NCBI GenBank assembly: GCA_016165875.1
Contig: JABBOT010000080.1
Coordinates: forward strand, 18,200,572-18,264,571
Direction: 5' to 3'
Length of the DNA stretch: 64,000 nt
Source: Acanthopleura granulata
Lineage: Eukaryota; Mollusca; Polyplacophora; Chitonida; Chitonidae
Each line of letters opens with the position of its first letter. The first letter of the stretch is position 1. The notes below the pieces were generated by a model. The model was not told where the DNA came from. It saw nothing but the letters and a program-made list of their open reading frames with translations, and made no database searches. Shown one piece after another: positions 1 to 12,189 of this stretch. A program made the translations under genes and the position numbers.

Positions 1-195
1 GACTGGTGTTACTCAAGAATATTTCACTCATACAGCGACGGGCAGCATTATGGTGGGAGGAAACTGGGCAGAGCCCGGGGGAAACCCACAGCCGGAGAGG
101 AAGCCAACATGACCTGAACTCACAGGGTGGGAAGGCTTTGGACCATTACTCTGCGCTAACGCACAAACCAACTGAGCCACGGAAGCCACTCCACC
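1..195 (-). mobile_element. V-type SINE copy, reverse orientation, internally deleted
   Basis: It runs from GGTGTT..ACTCAAGAATATTTCACT through GGTGGGAGGAAACTGGGCAG and ends in the tRNA-like head (GCGCTAACGC..ACTGAGCCACGG). The segment between GAAACCCACA and GCCGGAGAGG that full copies carry (CCATCCGCAGGTTGCTGG) is missing. It may extend left of the window. Confidence 0.85.
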
Positions 196-432
196 TTTTT
201 GTGTACAGTGGCAGCAGATATTGGCTGTAATACGTTCATTAGCCTACGTTTGTCTTCACAAAATTTTATGTATGCAGTGTAGGTATCTCAGCCATGACTA
301 TTTGTTGTAGTCTTGAGGTTTTTGGACTAAAAGTCACATGACATAATCTTTGCATCAAACCCATATTGAATGCAGAAGTTACTTGGTCATAATGTCCACT
401 GAATTGTTGTTTGGGTGCAGTTTGATACTTAC

Positions 433-2142
433 ACATTATATCTAACTCTGCTGTTGCTTCCTCTTCAACTTCTCGTTGCTACAAACAGAAGGTTTATTGC
501 ATGCACTACATTAAAAGACAGGGTGAATTAAACTATAAAAGACACATTACTAAAGAAAACTGTTGTTGCAGGTAAAAATTAATACTAAGTCTTTGATTTA
601 TTCATTTATTTAGTTGACTAGTGTTTTAAACTGTAATCAAGTATATTTCACTTAAACAACTGAGGCCAACATTATGGTCGGAGGAAACCAGGCATAACCC
701 AGTGGTAAACCACGGCCATCTGCAGGTTACTGGTGGACCCACCCATGCACCCAAGTACTTGAGGTAAATAACAGTTTTCATGAAAAACCACCTTAAATCA
801 TCAGGTATGAAAAGTTCTGAACCAATTAATGTAGATCATTTGTCATGTATCAAAGTCAAACACGTATTTATAACAACTTGTAGGGCATTGGTCCCTGGCA
901 TGACAATAGCATCGATTGATATCTCTGCCTAGTGCTAAAAACAGATTTTCCCCATCTTTTTCGGAAAAACCACGAAAACTTTGGTCTGATATATCATACG
1001 GCGATGTGTGCATAAGCAAAACGAAAAGACGCCACTAGACAAGTCATCGCTTCAACTCAACGATAGTGTGCTCCTCAATGGAGAGATGAATAAATCTGGT
1101 GACTGGCAAGTCATTTCCTCCAATTGAATAATAGCTGCCCGAACTATTATTCGCTATAACACAGCTGTGAAAACAAATCTTGCAGCCATTTTGAATTTAC
1201 TTTGCTAAACATACAGATGTCAAATATTTCTCCCTCTTAACAATGCACGTGGCAACACTACTCGCTATGACATGGTGGTGAATACGAATCTGGCCGTCAT
1301 TTTGAATTTGCTTTGCTAAACAAACAGACGTCAACTATTTCTCCTTATTAATGATGCCCAAGTCTTGTGAAGTTCTTCGGTGTACAAACCACAATATGAG
1401 TACAGATTGCAAGTTTTCCTTCGAACTGAACAGGTGGCCATATAGATGACTGATCCACCCACACACCGCCTAGCAACCTGGTAGGACATTTTTCCAGTCC
1501 CAACGTATCCAGTTTAAGCTGCTATCTCTCTCTAGCAGCACCCTGCAAAGAGTCGAAGTACTTGTGTGACACCTCTGCTGCGACACAGTCCACTATTTGG
1601 AAAATAGCTTTACGTCTGCATGGTTTTCAAAGTAAATTTAAAATGGCAGCCAGGGCTGTCTTCACTGTCTGGTAATAGCAAGTAGCGTTACCATGGATGT
1701 CACGCCCGAGTCTGTGGTCTTGGTTAGGATCTATAACAACTCAGATTGGTGCTATACATGTATCTAGTATCATGAACTAGAAACTCAAAAAAAATTTTAA
1801 TCAAGAACATAAAATAAATCACAATCTAATGTTTCCTTTACACGAAGTAACCTCATTGAGCTCACACAAAGATTCACAGTATTCCCAATGACCGAATTGT
1901 GTGAAACAGCAGAAGCAATGATAAGATGACATTGAGACCAGGGACTGGGTCACCAGAGGTTCAGTATTCGTACTTACCACACATCGGTCACAAACTTCTA
2001 AGATCATTTGCTGTTTCGTGCCCGCAGTCTTCACCTCGTTGATATCATCTTGTGTTAAATAACCCCATCTTTCTAACGCTGGACAAATTTCCGACGCTTT
2101 AAATCTACTTACAATCCTTTCCAAAGAGTTTATATCCGGCAT
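433..2142 (-). CDS. 5' part of an unidentified gene (two coding exons, runs off the left edge)
   Basis: Exon 1 (2142 down to 1978) starts MPDINSLERIVSRFK, codes 55 residues and ends in phase 0 at a consensus donor (GTG|gtaagt). Exon 2 (478 to 433) follows a tttgtag acceptor, continues in frame as QREVEEEATAELDIM and ends at T|gtaagt. The continuation lies left of the window. Exon 1 looks like part of a small helical bundle: an L-P/A-L core, then GYLTQDDINEVKTAGTKQQ and a final helix. The spacing recalls death-fold domains such as CARD, where a G-x-L-T turn precedes a helix and a Thr/Lys-rich turn, but no diagnostic residue settles this. An in-frame upstream ATG at 2220 would add 26 residues; the 2142 start is preferred because the conserved-looking helix begins just after it. 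I do not recognise the protein. Confidence 0.45.
612..742 (-). mobile_element. V-type SINE, reverse, truncated before the tRNA head
   Basis: Diverged copy: AGTGTTTTAAACTGTAATCA, TATTTCACTTAAAC, ACATTATGGTCGGAGGAAACC, CCATCTGCAGGTTACTGG. The tRNA-derived end is absent. Confidence 0.75.
905..1700. mobile_element. Dispersed repeat of unknown class with internal duplication and an inverted end
   Basis: The first 230 bp match a second copy at 45573-45795 (shared blocks CGATTGATATCTCT, CTAAAAACAGATT, CAGACGGCGAT-like, GAATAATAG). Downstream, a block of about 90 bp containing CATTTTGAATTT and TTTGCTAAACA occurs twice in tandem (about 1148-1240 and 1259-1350), and a related block is inverted at about 1620-1690. 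No coding capacity is visible. This suggests a degraded DNA element with inverted ends, but its limits are uncertain. Confidence 0.5.
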
Positions 2143-2450
2143 TTTCGACGTAAACAGTTGGCTCAAAGTCAAAATAGGCGCGCGGTCTTTGTGTGCACGG
2201 GAAGTGATGACGTACACCACACCACATGGCGCTTTCGACGAGTAAACATGCTGAGTGCGTTGTGACTATAATAATTGGTGATTACATCACATCTTCTCTG
2301 TTTGCTTGACGCAAGGATTGACTGCTGCGTATAGTAGTAATTATATGTTTCTCATTCCTTTGGCTGTGTTCGTATTGTGATAAATGTGCAGTGTACAATT
2401 ACAGCATCGTTTTGACCGACCGTCTTTTGACTTGAAGATGTGGGCCTAAG

Positions 2451-3169
2451 GCTACGTTCACACCAGACACGGAAATCGGCCCGGAGCCCGAACCGAATTC
2501 GTGAGTGATAAGGTTTTCGGAGGCTTGCATTCATACGCTCGAAATTCGGAGCACGGATTCGGTTTGTCAAGGAAATATACTTCGTGAATAAACTGGTCGT
2601 TATTTAGTTTAGCAATGGATCGTCAGATAATACCATTAGTAATCAACGTGTAATTAGAAATTAATGAAGAAATTACACTGTGTGTTGTTGCTTTTGTTTT
2701 TGTATTGACGTGAATTAGCACACAGATTAGGTTATACATTGACCAGTTTTCGATGGGAGGCAAAGTAGCTGACCCGCCAAATGCAACACATGTAATCAGG
2801 TTACCATTTTGATGTCCGACATGTCGGTCAATCTCACTCCACACATCCATCTTTTTCTTACATCTTTGTAATTGCAGTCTCTAAGATCAAACAACAGTTT
2901 ATTCCTTCCCACGTCATGAACCACAGGTTTCTGTACTTGTCGCCATGCCTAAATGTTGAACGATGCTGATTGGTCAGTGGTGAAAATCTGTCACGATTTT
3001 TCTACCCGGATCAGATAAAATGAGTCTGCAAGCCATCTGTCCGAATCCTTGGCCTGACATGAATTCGGCTCCGGTGTATGTGAACGGTTCTACCTTTTAC
3101 CATTGTACCCACTTGCCACAAACTCGGAATGGAATTCGGACCGTGTTCCATGCCTAGTGTGAACGTAGC
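2451..3169. mobile_element. Non-autonomous DNA transposon with terminal inverted repeats (about 719 bp)
   Basis: The left end GCTACGTTCACACCAGACAC is mirrored by the right end; read on the other strand it begins GCTACGTTCACACTAGGCAT. Similarity of the two ends continues for about 40-50 bp (CGG..CCGAATTC). No transposase is encoded. No unambiguous target-site duplication was seen, so the superfamily is not assigned. Confidence 0.75.
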
Positions 3170-3542
3170 TTGAGCTGTAAGCATAAAGACTCTGTAGTAC
3201 TGAAGTTAAGTTAACACTGAAAGGCCTTGAGTAATACTTTGCCATAAAAAGATCAAAAATATAGCTTTTAGGCCAAAAATTTTTCCATAAAATTAATCGG
3301 GATATGTATAGCCTTCAAACATGATCAACAGTTTCAGTGACCCGTAGTTCATGGAACTTTAGAAATCGGCAGAAATCAGCATTTCGCACGTCTAGCCCAA
3401 TGCTATTTATCACCTCCACTTCCTTGCGAAGCACCCAGATGCTCAAAACTACAAATTTTACGGCTATTGGAAGGGTACTTTCAATCTTACCTGCAAATTC
3501 GTTCCACGCATGAAATGTTAATGCTATATACATACATACATA

Positions 3543-3583
<41 letters not shown>
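3543..3583. repeat. (TA)n microsatellite
   Basis: About 20 uninterrupted TA units, preceded by several ATAC units at 3529-3542. Confidence 0.95.
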
Positions 3584-3587
<4 letters not shown>

Positions 3588-3589
3588 GT

Positions 3590-5050
3590 ATGTTGGTATA
3601 TCATTTTTTTTGTATCTGATGGGTTCTTTGACTGACAAGGTAATTAAATGTCAGAATCAAACAATAAGGAGCCACAAAAGACCTTAAGCTTGCTAAATTA
3701 AAGAGATCATACTGGAGAATTTCTATATTGTGACTTTTGTATGCCTTGAATTTACATGTATAAAGTGGCATAAGATGCCCTAGGCTGAAATATGATGTGA
3801 AAGATGACAAATTGGGTTGGAAATTCACGTTTTTCAGAACTTTTTTGCAACATGTATAAACTCTGGGCAGCGCGTTTTCCAAAGTGTCACTCAAGAACCT
3901 GACATCAACATTGTTCCAAAACGTCAACTGGATGAGGCAAACATTGGTTACGTATGTTCAGTCAGTCTGTGATGTTATGACGTCTCCATTGCTTTTGCCG
4001 AGAATGCAGTGAAATGTAAGCGTCAATTTTCTACGGAGCTTGCAGAGCGGCCTTCTACATCCATATATGGTAATACTGATTATTTTTCAGTATTAGCTTA
4101 CATAGTTTGGGTCAAAATGGAACGTTTTGGAATATGAATTACAGCTTAAAACAAAAAATTGCCAGATACCGAGGGTGACATTTTGCGAAAGTGCATAACT
4201 TGGCTATTGGAGGAAAAGTACATAAGGTTCAGTCTAAATTGATTCAACCGAAAAGTTGGGATAATTCTGCAGTCTAATCTCTTTAACCTTCAAATGAAAA
4301 CTGTTATAGTCACAGCCTTGATAAGACTTACGAAGCTAGATCTGGAAACTATACCTATTCTGCCAGAATTTATAAATTTCAACCAGTCCACAACAGACCC
4401 AGCCCCGCATACAGGATGCCGAACATGCCTACAAGTCACCATCTAGAACTGTTCTGGAGTGAACTGAGCATCATACTCTGTAGCATACTCCCTGTAGTCT
4501 TGAAATTTTTCATAATTAGTCTCCACATTAGCAACATCGGAAGGCATCATAAAATGAAGAAACTTTAACAAAATTTCTTGCATCTTGCGCACATGGCTTA
4601 TGCCTACAGGTTGTATTTGTGCAGTAACTAGGATGAAAATATTTTGTAGGTAATATGGAAATGAACATAAAACTCTGCCCCATGGCAATATAAATCTAGG
4701 ACTGTATCATGTGCAGATTTTTTTGTTGTCTAACATGGTTAAGGGGCTCACTTTTTAATCTCTTTGATACACAGTGTCGATTTAAACCTTGCTTTGGACA
4801 GCGAATTTGTGAATTCCCGCGCTGTCACCGCTATTGGGGCTTTTTGATTGAAGACCACTTTTTTTGTGCATATTTGTACGTCACACTTTGAAAAGTTTAT
4901 CAATAACTTGCTAAATGAGGTTGGTTTAACATTACCCCATTATTTGGTTTACTCCACTCACCAAACTGGGTGCCATTGTACAAGTGAAAAATTTTCAGTA
5001 CCAATATGATATAAATATAATAAAGACATTTTCTACAATTTCCAGTTATT
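3590..5050. other. Intergenic stretch without recognised features
   Basis: AT-rich sequence between the left-edge gene and CMC2. Open frames here are short, lack splice-consistent partners and show no recognisable protein motif. Confidence 0.5.
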
Positions 5051-5059
5051 ATAAGTTAT

Positions 5060-5565
5060 TATTACCTGTTCATTTACTCCATTATTTACCTGTTCATTTA
5101 CTCCATTATTTACTCCATTATTTACCTGTTCATTTACTCCATTATTTACCTATTCATTTAGTCTATCATTTAACTGTACACTCATTTACTCCATCATTTA
5201 CCTGTTAATTTACTCCACCATTCACCCGTTCATTGACTGCATCATTTACCTATTCATTTACTCCATCATTTTTTACTGCATCCACCGTTTACCTGTTCAT
5301 TGACTGCATCATTTATCTGTTCATTTACTTTGTCATTTACCTATTCATTTACTGCACCATTTAAATGTTCATTTACTGCATCATTTACCTGTTCATTTAC
5401 TGCATCATTTACCTGTTGATTTACTCCACCATTTACCTGTTGATTTACTCCACCATTTACCATTACCTGTTGATTTACTCCACCATTTACCTGTTCATTT
5501 ACTGCATCATTTACCTATTGATTTACTCCGCCAGTTACCTATTCATTTACTCTGTCATATTTCTG
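5060..5565. repeat. 24-bp minisatellite just upstream of CMC2
   Basis: Repeated blocks of the form ATTTACTCCATTATTTACCTGTTC, a 24-bp unit with many variants (CATC/CACC/TGCA). The array has about 20 units and ends about 80 bp before the CMC2 start codon, so it occupies the proximal promoter or 5' UTR. The in-frame peptide repeats across it are a by-product of the unit being a multiple of three. Confidence 0.9.
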
Positions 5566-5646
5566 TTTATTTGTTTTATTTGTGATGTATACATTTGTGG
5601 ACATTGTAGACCAGCTGGTTAAATCTCTTCACCACTGGGAGCTGTG

Positions 5647-8600
5647 ATGCATCCAGACCTGTCACCCCACCTGCATACAGACAAGTGCAATGAGATCATC
5701 AGGGCATACCATCAGTGCCACAAGGATGTACGTACCCTCAGGCTTCATCTTGATGGCTAATCAGCACAGGATAAGCCTTCAGAGTTCTTTAGCACAAATA
5801 GTATTCTTACCACCCTAATTGGTATTAGGGAGCCTATCAGGTTATTAACCAATGAAGAGACATGCTTGAATCAAGCGATGACTCGCGACGACTGACTTGT
5901 GAGTCTAGGGCTGTAAGTCGGAATATTGTCAGATATCATGCAAAGGGTAGTGGTTTCCTCCATGAACTGGGTTTCCTCCACCCATATACCTGATGTACAT
6001 GTCATGTGATTAATTCTTTATTACTGGCACTGAACACAGATAATAAATAAATAACGAAATAAGTAAATTAATTGGTATTAGACAGTTTATTTATTCAGTT
6101 GATTAGTGTTTTAAGCTATACTCGAGAATATTTCACTTATGTTAGGGTGCAGGTATTATAGTGGGAGAAAACCAGGGAGAACCAGGGGAAACTCATGACC
6201 ATCCGCGGGTTGCTGGCAGACCTTTCCATGTACGGCCAGAGAGGAAGCCCGCATGAGCTGGTCTTGAACTGTCAGTGACCGCATTGGTGAGAGGCTCCTG
6301 GGTCATCGCTGCACTAGTGTGCTAACTTACTCAGCCACAAATTCCCCCAGTATTAGATAGTTACATGTGCTGGTTATAGGAAGGCCAGCAATGATAAGCA
6401 GTAACAGCAGAGGTGTAGGATGTACCGTGTGGCATCTTGTGGGAAACAAGTCTGGTCTTAACGGCCATGTTGTAGCACATTGAAAACAAGTGTACCCGGA
6501 ATGAAAATTGATAAATGTTTGTATACAGGGTTTTTTTGAAGCCTTCTAAATGGGGTTTGTTTTCTCTTGGCCCTGTGCAACCTCTTTCCTCTATCAGATG
6601 AATGGGGCTGTTACAAATAATTCTACCATTTGCTATTTTTGTCTTTTGGAGAGTAGGACATTGTCAGTTTTAAGGTGCACGACTCCCAACCGCTGGCGCA
6701 GGCTGTTTGGGTTTAGTTCAGGCCTTGGGCAGGGAACTTCTAAATTTATTTATTGTTGGTCATGTGTCTTGGTGAGAAGCTCTCGCTGGGCTGTTGGCAA
6801 AGGGTAAAATTTGTTGATTACCATTGGTCTTCCTACATGCGTGTACGTGTGCATGCACCTTAGACATTGGACAGTTTTGTCATCATCATGCATTGTGACA
6901 TTCCAGTTTCCTCCACCAGTGAAACTGAGGGTCAGAGTATGAGGTGTCTGTTCTACAATTATTAGCAATGAAATAAATAAATAGATAGATTTATTCACTT
7001 TGTAATGCTTGTCTCAGTCGTTTTTCACTTAATGATGTTTTAAACAAAATCCAGCCATATTGTATGTAGGTTGAAACTTTTTGTACAGCTCAGTTTCTTT
7101 ATTTTTTTGGACAGTTTCCGTTCAAGAAATTCCTTGGGAAGTGTAATGATTTAGACACAGCAATGAACAAATGTTTAAAGGAAGAGGTAAGAAATGTTTG
7201 TGATGACTCTCTGATGACATCAACAACCGTATGACTCTCCGTCACAGGGTATGAATTGTTTTGGAGAAGAAGCTAGAGAGCCAATATTTCAGAATTATTT
7301 AAACATTTATATTGGGATCCTAGATGTTAAAATTGTGAATGCCTTAAGAGTAAAGCCAGTGATGTGATAAGTTCAAACTTTTGGCCCCCTAAAATGGGAA
7401 ATGAAATTTACAGTGAAACTTGTTTTGATAAATGGCTAGCTTGTGGAACTCACCCCTGTTCAAGTTTCCTGAGAGTAAACTAGACTCTCATGAAGAGATA
7501 ATATACATGTACATATATGCTAACTGTTCATACATGTAAAAATTATCCAGTGCAATGCTAGAATTCCTCCTCTGTGGCTCGTTACAATGAGGTTATTAAC
7601 AGTTGAAATATTCTGGACAGTCATGGGTACATTGGTACAATAGTACATGGACATGTTTATCTGTTCCTCTGGTAGTTTCAAAATTTTTTAATCCTTTTGT
7701 AATCAGTAATTCTTCTTTTGGTTATAATATTGCTACAGCACCAAGTAACAACAGCATGTTTAGGATTGACAAAAGTTCAAGTCTGATATGGCAGTTTTGT
7801 GTACACACTCCAATGATTAAAGGAGGAAAACTAACACACCAAATACAGCTTTTATGTATTTATAAACGGATAAAGCAACAAAGTTGACGATGTACACACA
7901 CTTCATACACTAGACTGCACTCGGCATAGGCATGTTACCTGCCAGCAGCATATACCAATACGATGCAGTCTTACTGGTGTCAGTTCTGATAGCTTTGTGC
8001 AGGCTGTATGCTGAGAACACAAGGCCTTATCCATAGCTTTCCTTCCATTTCCATTTGGGGTAAGATTGCGGTAAGAGTTCTTCGAGCAATCTCTGCAAAA
8101 CTGCCTGCTAACAGTGTCTAATGGCCTTATTTTGTCACAGGGAAGACAGTCCATACAAGTGAACAATAGAACAGTGCAGTATAGTCAATGATAGACATGT
8201 TACGGAATAGGTTATTTACCAGACATTTAAACAGCTATAAACAAAAGAAATAAATGCAGATGTAAAACATCAGTGTTATGATGGTGGACTATAGACTAGG
8301 GTGAGCCTCCCTGCAACCTGCAGGTGGTCATTGGTCTCCCTATGACAGGTTTACTCCTACCATAATGCTGTCCACTGTCGTATAATTGAAATATTCTTGA
8401 GTATGCCATAAAACACCAATCAAATATATAAATAAATAACTGAAAGATACAAATAATTAGGCCGTGCATTACGCAATGCCATTGTACTTATATTTAAAAT
8501 TAAACAAGTTGTTGATAATCAAGTACTATCAGTCTTGTAAGAAATGCCATTAATTCTTTGCATACCAGTGAGATTGTCTGGATGTGTGTATCTAGTTAAA

Positions 8601-8813
8601 ATATTTGTGACTCTTCAATTTAAGATTTATACCAGATGCATTTCTTCCTAAATGATAGTTAATATGCCTTGATGGAGCAAACAAGATAAAATGTAATACT
8701 GATCCTGTGTTTGGTGTTCACAGAGACTTCAGAGGAGGAAACTCAACCAGCAGAAGGCGAGAAAAGTCAGGCAAAACTTGGAAAACTTTAAACCAGAAAA
8801 TTATGATTTGTGA
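5647..8813 (+). CDS. CMC2: CMC2, COX assembly mitochondrial protein 2 homologue (3 exons, 80 aa)
   Basis: Exons 5647-5727, 7115-7186 and 8724-8813, all in phase 0 with GT donors and CAG acceptors, join to 80 residues plus stop; the human protein has 79. It starts MHPDLSPHLHTDKCNEII, the family's conserved N terminus. It has two CX9C motifs: C-NEIIRAYHQ-C in exon 1 and C-NDLDTAMNK-C in exon 2. These are known to form the disulphide-linked helical hairpin of proteins imported into the mitochondrial intermembrane space by MIA40. CMC2 is known to assist cytochrome c oxidase biogenesis. The C terminus (RLQRRKLNQQKAR..) is basic and charged, as in the family. The exon 1 to 2 junction keeps the family spacing between the second and third cysteines exactly. 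A poly(A) signal lies at 9243. Introns hold two or three SINE-type insertions. Confidence 0.96.
5880..6070 (+). mobile_element. Possible second SINE family (V-like core)
   Basis: In CMC2 intron 1. Contains AGTGGTTTCCTCCATGAAC and GGGTTTCCTCCACCC, a V-core-like pair, and ends in an AATAAATAAATAA tail. The head is not clearly tRNA-like. It differs from the main SINE family of this window. Confidence 0.4.
6091..6347 (-). mobile_element. Full-length V-type SINE, reverse
   Basis: Runs from the A/T-rich tail (TTTATTTATTCAGTTGATTAGTG) through TATTTCACTTAT, GGTTGCTGGCAGACC and GAGAGGCTCCTGGGTCAT to the tRNA-like end GTGCTAACTTACTCAGCCAC. Inside CMC2 intron 1. Confidence 0.9.
6665..6985 (+). mobile_element. 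Diverged SINE-like sequence
   Basis: A head-like stretch (GACTCCCAACCGCTGGC, GGTTTAGTTCAGGCC), a CATTCCAGTTTCCTCCACC core and an AAATAAATAAATAGATAG tail are consistent with an old SINE in CMC2 intron 1. The middle is not alignable by eye. Confidence 0.35.
8300..8437 (+). mobile_element. V-type SINE, forward, 5'-truncated
   Basis: Keeps the core and 3' end only: CAACCTGCAGGTGGTCAT, ACCATAATGCTGTCC, GAAATATTCTTGAGTA, AAAACACCAATCAAAT and an ATAAATAAAT tail. In CMC2 intron 2. Confidence 0.85.
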
Positions 8814-9242
8814 AACAAGCGTTTTATGGATGACTGCCATATTTGTGGTGAAATGTAGAAGATTGGTCAGATACTTGGGATTATGTAAATGAGGAAAGTA
8901 ACAGTGATTCAGAAAAATGGACAAGCGTTGCGATCAGTGTTTACGAGTGAGAGGATAGAATGACATATTCCTGTTGGAGACATTTTATTATATAAAACTG
9001 ATAATTTAACAAAAAAAAAGGATTGTATAAAATGAAACTCCACTTTTTGAACTGTCAGTTGTGTTCAGAACTTTGTTTGGCAGTGTGCTTGGATCTTTCA
9101 AAGATTTTTCCAGTGCTGTAAACAGAAATGCACACAGGTTTTAAAGCACCCTTTGTATAACATACTTTTGACATGTAAAACATGTTTATGTCTGTTTTTT
9201 GTTTGATATAAGAACCATTTAGACTAAAAATGACTGTACAGT

Positions 9243-9248
9243 AATAAA
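9243..9248 (+). terminator. Poly(A) signal of CMC2
   Basis: AATAAA about 430 bp after the CMC2 stop codon, followed within 25 bp by G/T-rich sequence (TTTGCCTTGTGGGACTTTTT). The first good signal downstream of the gene. Confidence 0.6.
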
Positions 9249-9656
9249 ACTTTGCCTTGTGGGACTTTTTTCTGTTGGTTTTTTTTTTGTTTGATAACAC
9301 AGAGGTTTTGTTGGTGACAGCATGTGATTACAGAAACTCTAGTTCTATCTATATCTTTTGGATGTATTTGATGAATTCTGTTTCTGAGCTTTTTGAAAAT
9401 ATACACGTATAAAGATCTCAAATCCAGGTTACTTTGTTGGGCAGGTCAGCTTCAAAGCAAGCTTGGGTTTTTTTCTGCCATAATTTCTGCACTCATTCCT
9501 CTACTCTTAAACCAGACTGCTGTCATTCATTTAAATCTAACTCGCTATCACCGATAGAGTGGGCTCAAGCCTGTCCCTGGACAGGGGATTGTTAGACTTC
9601 CCTGCTCTCATAAATTGTGTGACAATGAGTAAATAGTAAATACATTTATTTATTTA

Positions 9657-9812
9657 TTTTGATTGGTGTTTTGTGCCGTATTCAAGAATATTTCACTTAC
9701 ACGATGACAGGTAGCATTATGGTGGGAGGAATCCAGGCAGTGCCCTGGGAAACCCACAACCATTCACAGGTGGCTGGCGGACCGTCCCATATACGACCTG
9801 AGAAGATGCTGT
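9657..9812 (-). mobile_element. V-type SINE, reverse, head missing
   Basis: TTGATTGGTGTTTTGTGCCG, CAAGAATATTTCACTTACAC, GCATTATGGTGGGAGGAA, then GTGGCTGGCGGACC. It breaks off after CGACCTGAGAAG. Confidence 0.85.
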
Positions 9813-9814
9813 TA

Positions 9815-11870
9815 TTTTGTATACACGTACTATGCAACGTGTAGCTAACATCTGGTCAGAAACAATCTGCACAAATTAACTTGAAAGACCATGGCTTGCT
9901 CCCACTGTATATTGGAATTTTGTGACCTCAACATGGCACAGGTTTATTCGTCTAGACTCTCATTGGTGTTATAAAAACAGCTATATTACCTTTAACATGA
10001 ATGTTACGATGTTCTAAGATCAAAGAGAAATATTGAATTGGTGGACATTTTCTATATAATATTACACTGGATGTAAACATCCTTCAATCTTGTAAAGTTG
10101 CAGGAAAAAACCAGTTAACAACAGCTGTGGGAAAATTTGAAGTCTTGCAGTTCACCTTTAAGGGCACCTGGGTCCTTGTGCATGGTACAGAAGGGTTGAA
10201 GCTGATCATATCACATATTGGTGTACATGCTTCTTAAATCACATTATGTATACCCGAACTCCTCAACTTTCTCACAAAGAGCAACTTGTGAGATTCAATT
10301 TATGCACCATTTTAATCTGATTTTGGAGATAAAACTACATTGGATATGTTAACCATTTTCGAGGCTTCACAGAAAGTATAATTTTATCAGTGTATACAGA
10401 ACAATGCCCTCAGAATACAGTTAAATAAACATCTTTGAATTATGGGAACAGGTTGAAGAATTACAGTATCTAGACTTTTACAATACAGATATCGGAGTTC
10501 CTTTTGGTACGTGAATTTCGATACTCTTACACTTAGAAACCACCCTTTGTCCCAGAGCATATGTATCACTCAATTGGTGTCGCAATGGAACCCAGACCTG
10601 TAAAGGCGAAACTACGGGCAAACAACTGGGCTTTCCTGAGCTGTTATTGTGAGCTTACAGATGTGTTTGCTCATGTCAGGAGTTAACAGTAGTATCTGTG
10701 TACGTGATTGTAGTTTGACTACCACCCTTGACTAGTCATCTGGGCATATGTATTGTCCGTTGTTCCCCAAAAGAAAGAGCCACAAACAAATCTTCTGTCA
10801 GTTGGTTCCTACACCAGTGTCTTCACAGATTGATGGCTTTTTCTATAGAACTGGTAGTGTCTTTGCTAAGGAAAGTGAAATCCTATATAGCTCATTGAGG
10901 TTTTGACCCTTGAACAGAACTGTACCTAAAGTGGATTCATTGTAATGCTAACCTGCTCTTTGCTTTGGAACAGAAAGTTTTCAATGGTGGACACCCAGTC
11001 AGAGCTTAGCATTTTAATTTGGAGATCTAAGTTTTCAGAATATATTCTGTTGTTAACTAGAAGGGGATTGATACTGTTATACCCTGGATTTCCACACACC
11101 ACTACTCTCATTGGTGTACAGAAGTGAAAGCAGTTTAAAGCGTTGCTGGAGAAAAAAATCTGCAAGATGTTTACCTTAGCCATGATCTAAGCTGTTTACA
11201 GGTGTTCCTGTTCGTTAAGCTGAGCTACTGGTACAGGTGCAGATGGCATTTCATTTAAACCGTTTACAGTAGCACTGGCTTTCACCACTCAAAAGTTCTC
11301 ATCAAAAGCTCATCAAAAGTTCTCAAAACAAGGACCAGAGTTGAGCCCAATATGCTGCCATGGAGGTAAATTGTAGTTATTTCTCTTTCATTTTAAAATT
11401 TTTATTTGTTTGTTGGTAATCTATTTATGCATTGTGTTATTAAGGGTTTTTATTGAGAGGTTGCAATTTTGTGCTTTAAGTTGTGTTACATGGACATGGC
11501 TTCTCCAACACCTTCCGAATGGATCAGAAATAATAGTCTAAATACTTTTTACACATTCTCTGGTTTCCTTAAAAATGAAAAAAAAAAAAAATCAGCCACT
11601 GCTTGTAATTGTGCCTTATGTAGTAATAATTAAGGGCCTATTGCCTTCCAGCAGATTTTCTGTCACATCTGCATTTTACTGATTATTTCCCATCTGCATG
11701 ATGAAATATTCATTATGACATTTTTTATAATGTGACATAACTATGTAAACATTTTTGGGGGGTAAAATTAATGCACTGTATTTATTTGCTTTACACTGTA
11801 CATTATGTGTATGATGTAATGACTTTAATGCAATGCTTGTTATTGTCACCTCTGCCTGAATTAGGTGTCT
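9815..11870. other. Intergenic stretch without recognised features
   Basis: No exon with consistent splice signals and no repeat seen. At 11365-11372 ATGGAG|gtaaat could end an untranslated exon of the downstream CAP-Gly gene, but this is only a possibility. Confidence 0.4.
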
Positions 11871-11873
11871 TCA

Positions 11874-11998
11874 CAGTTTACACAATCATTTAGTCAGTTT
11901 ACACAATCATTTACACAATCATTTAGTCAGTTTACACAATCATTTAGTCAGTTTACACAATCATTTAGTCAGTTTACACAATCATTTAGTCAAGGTTA
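11874..11998. repeat. 21-bp tandem repeat
   Basis: Unit AGTTTACACAATCATTTAGTC, about six copies; one shortened copy lacks the TAGTCAGTT part. Confidence 0.95.
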
Positions 11999-12189
11999 GA
12001 GCTGAGACCTGTTTCATTCTTCCCAGCTTTGCTTTCAGAAATACAAATTTCAGTTAATGGTGAATCTAAGCTGGGAACATGGCCGACCAATCTCAAAAAT
12101 AAGTCAAGAGGTACTCCAACCCACATCAGTCAGGTTATAGTGCATACAGATCAGGTGTGAAGGTTGATTGTAAGATCAGTTTAATGGTT

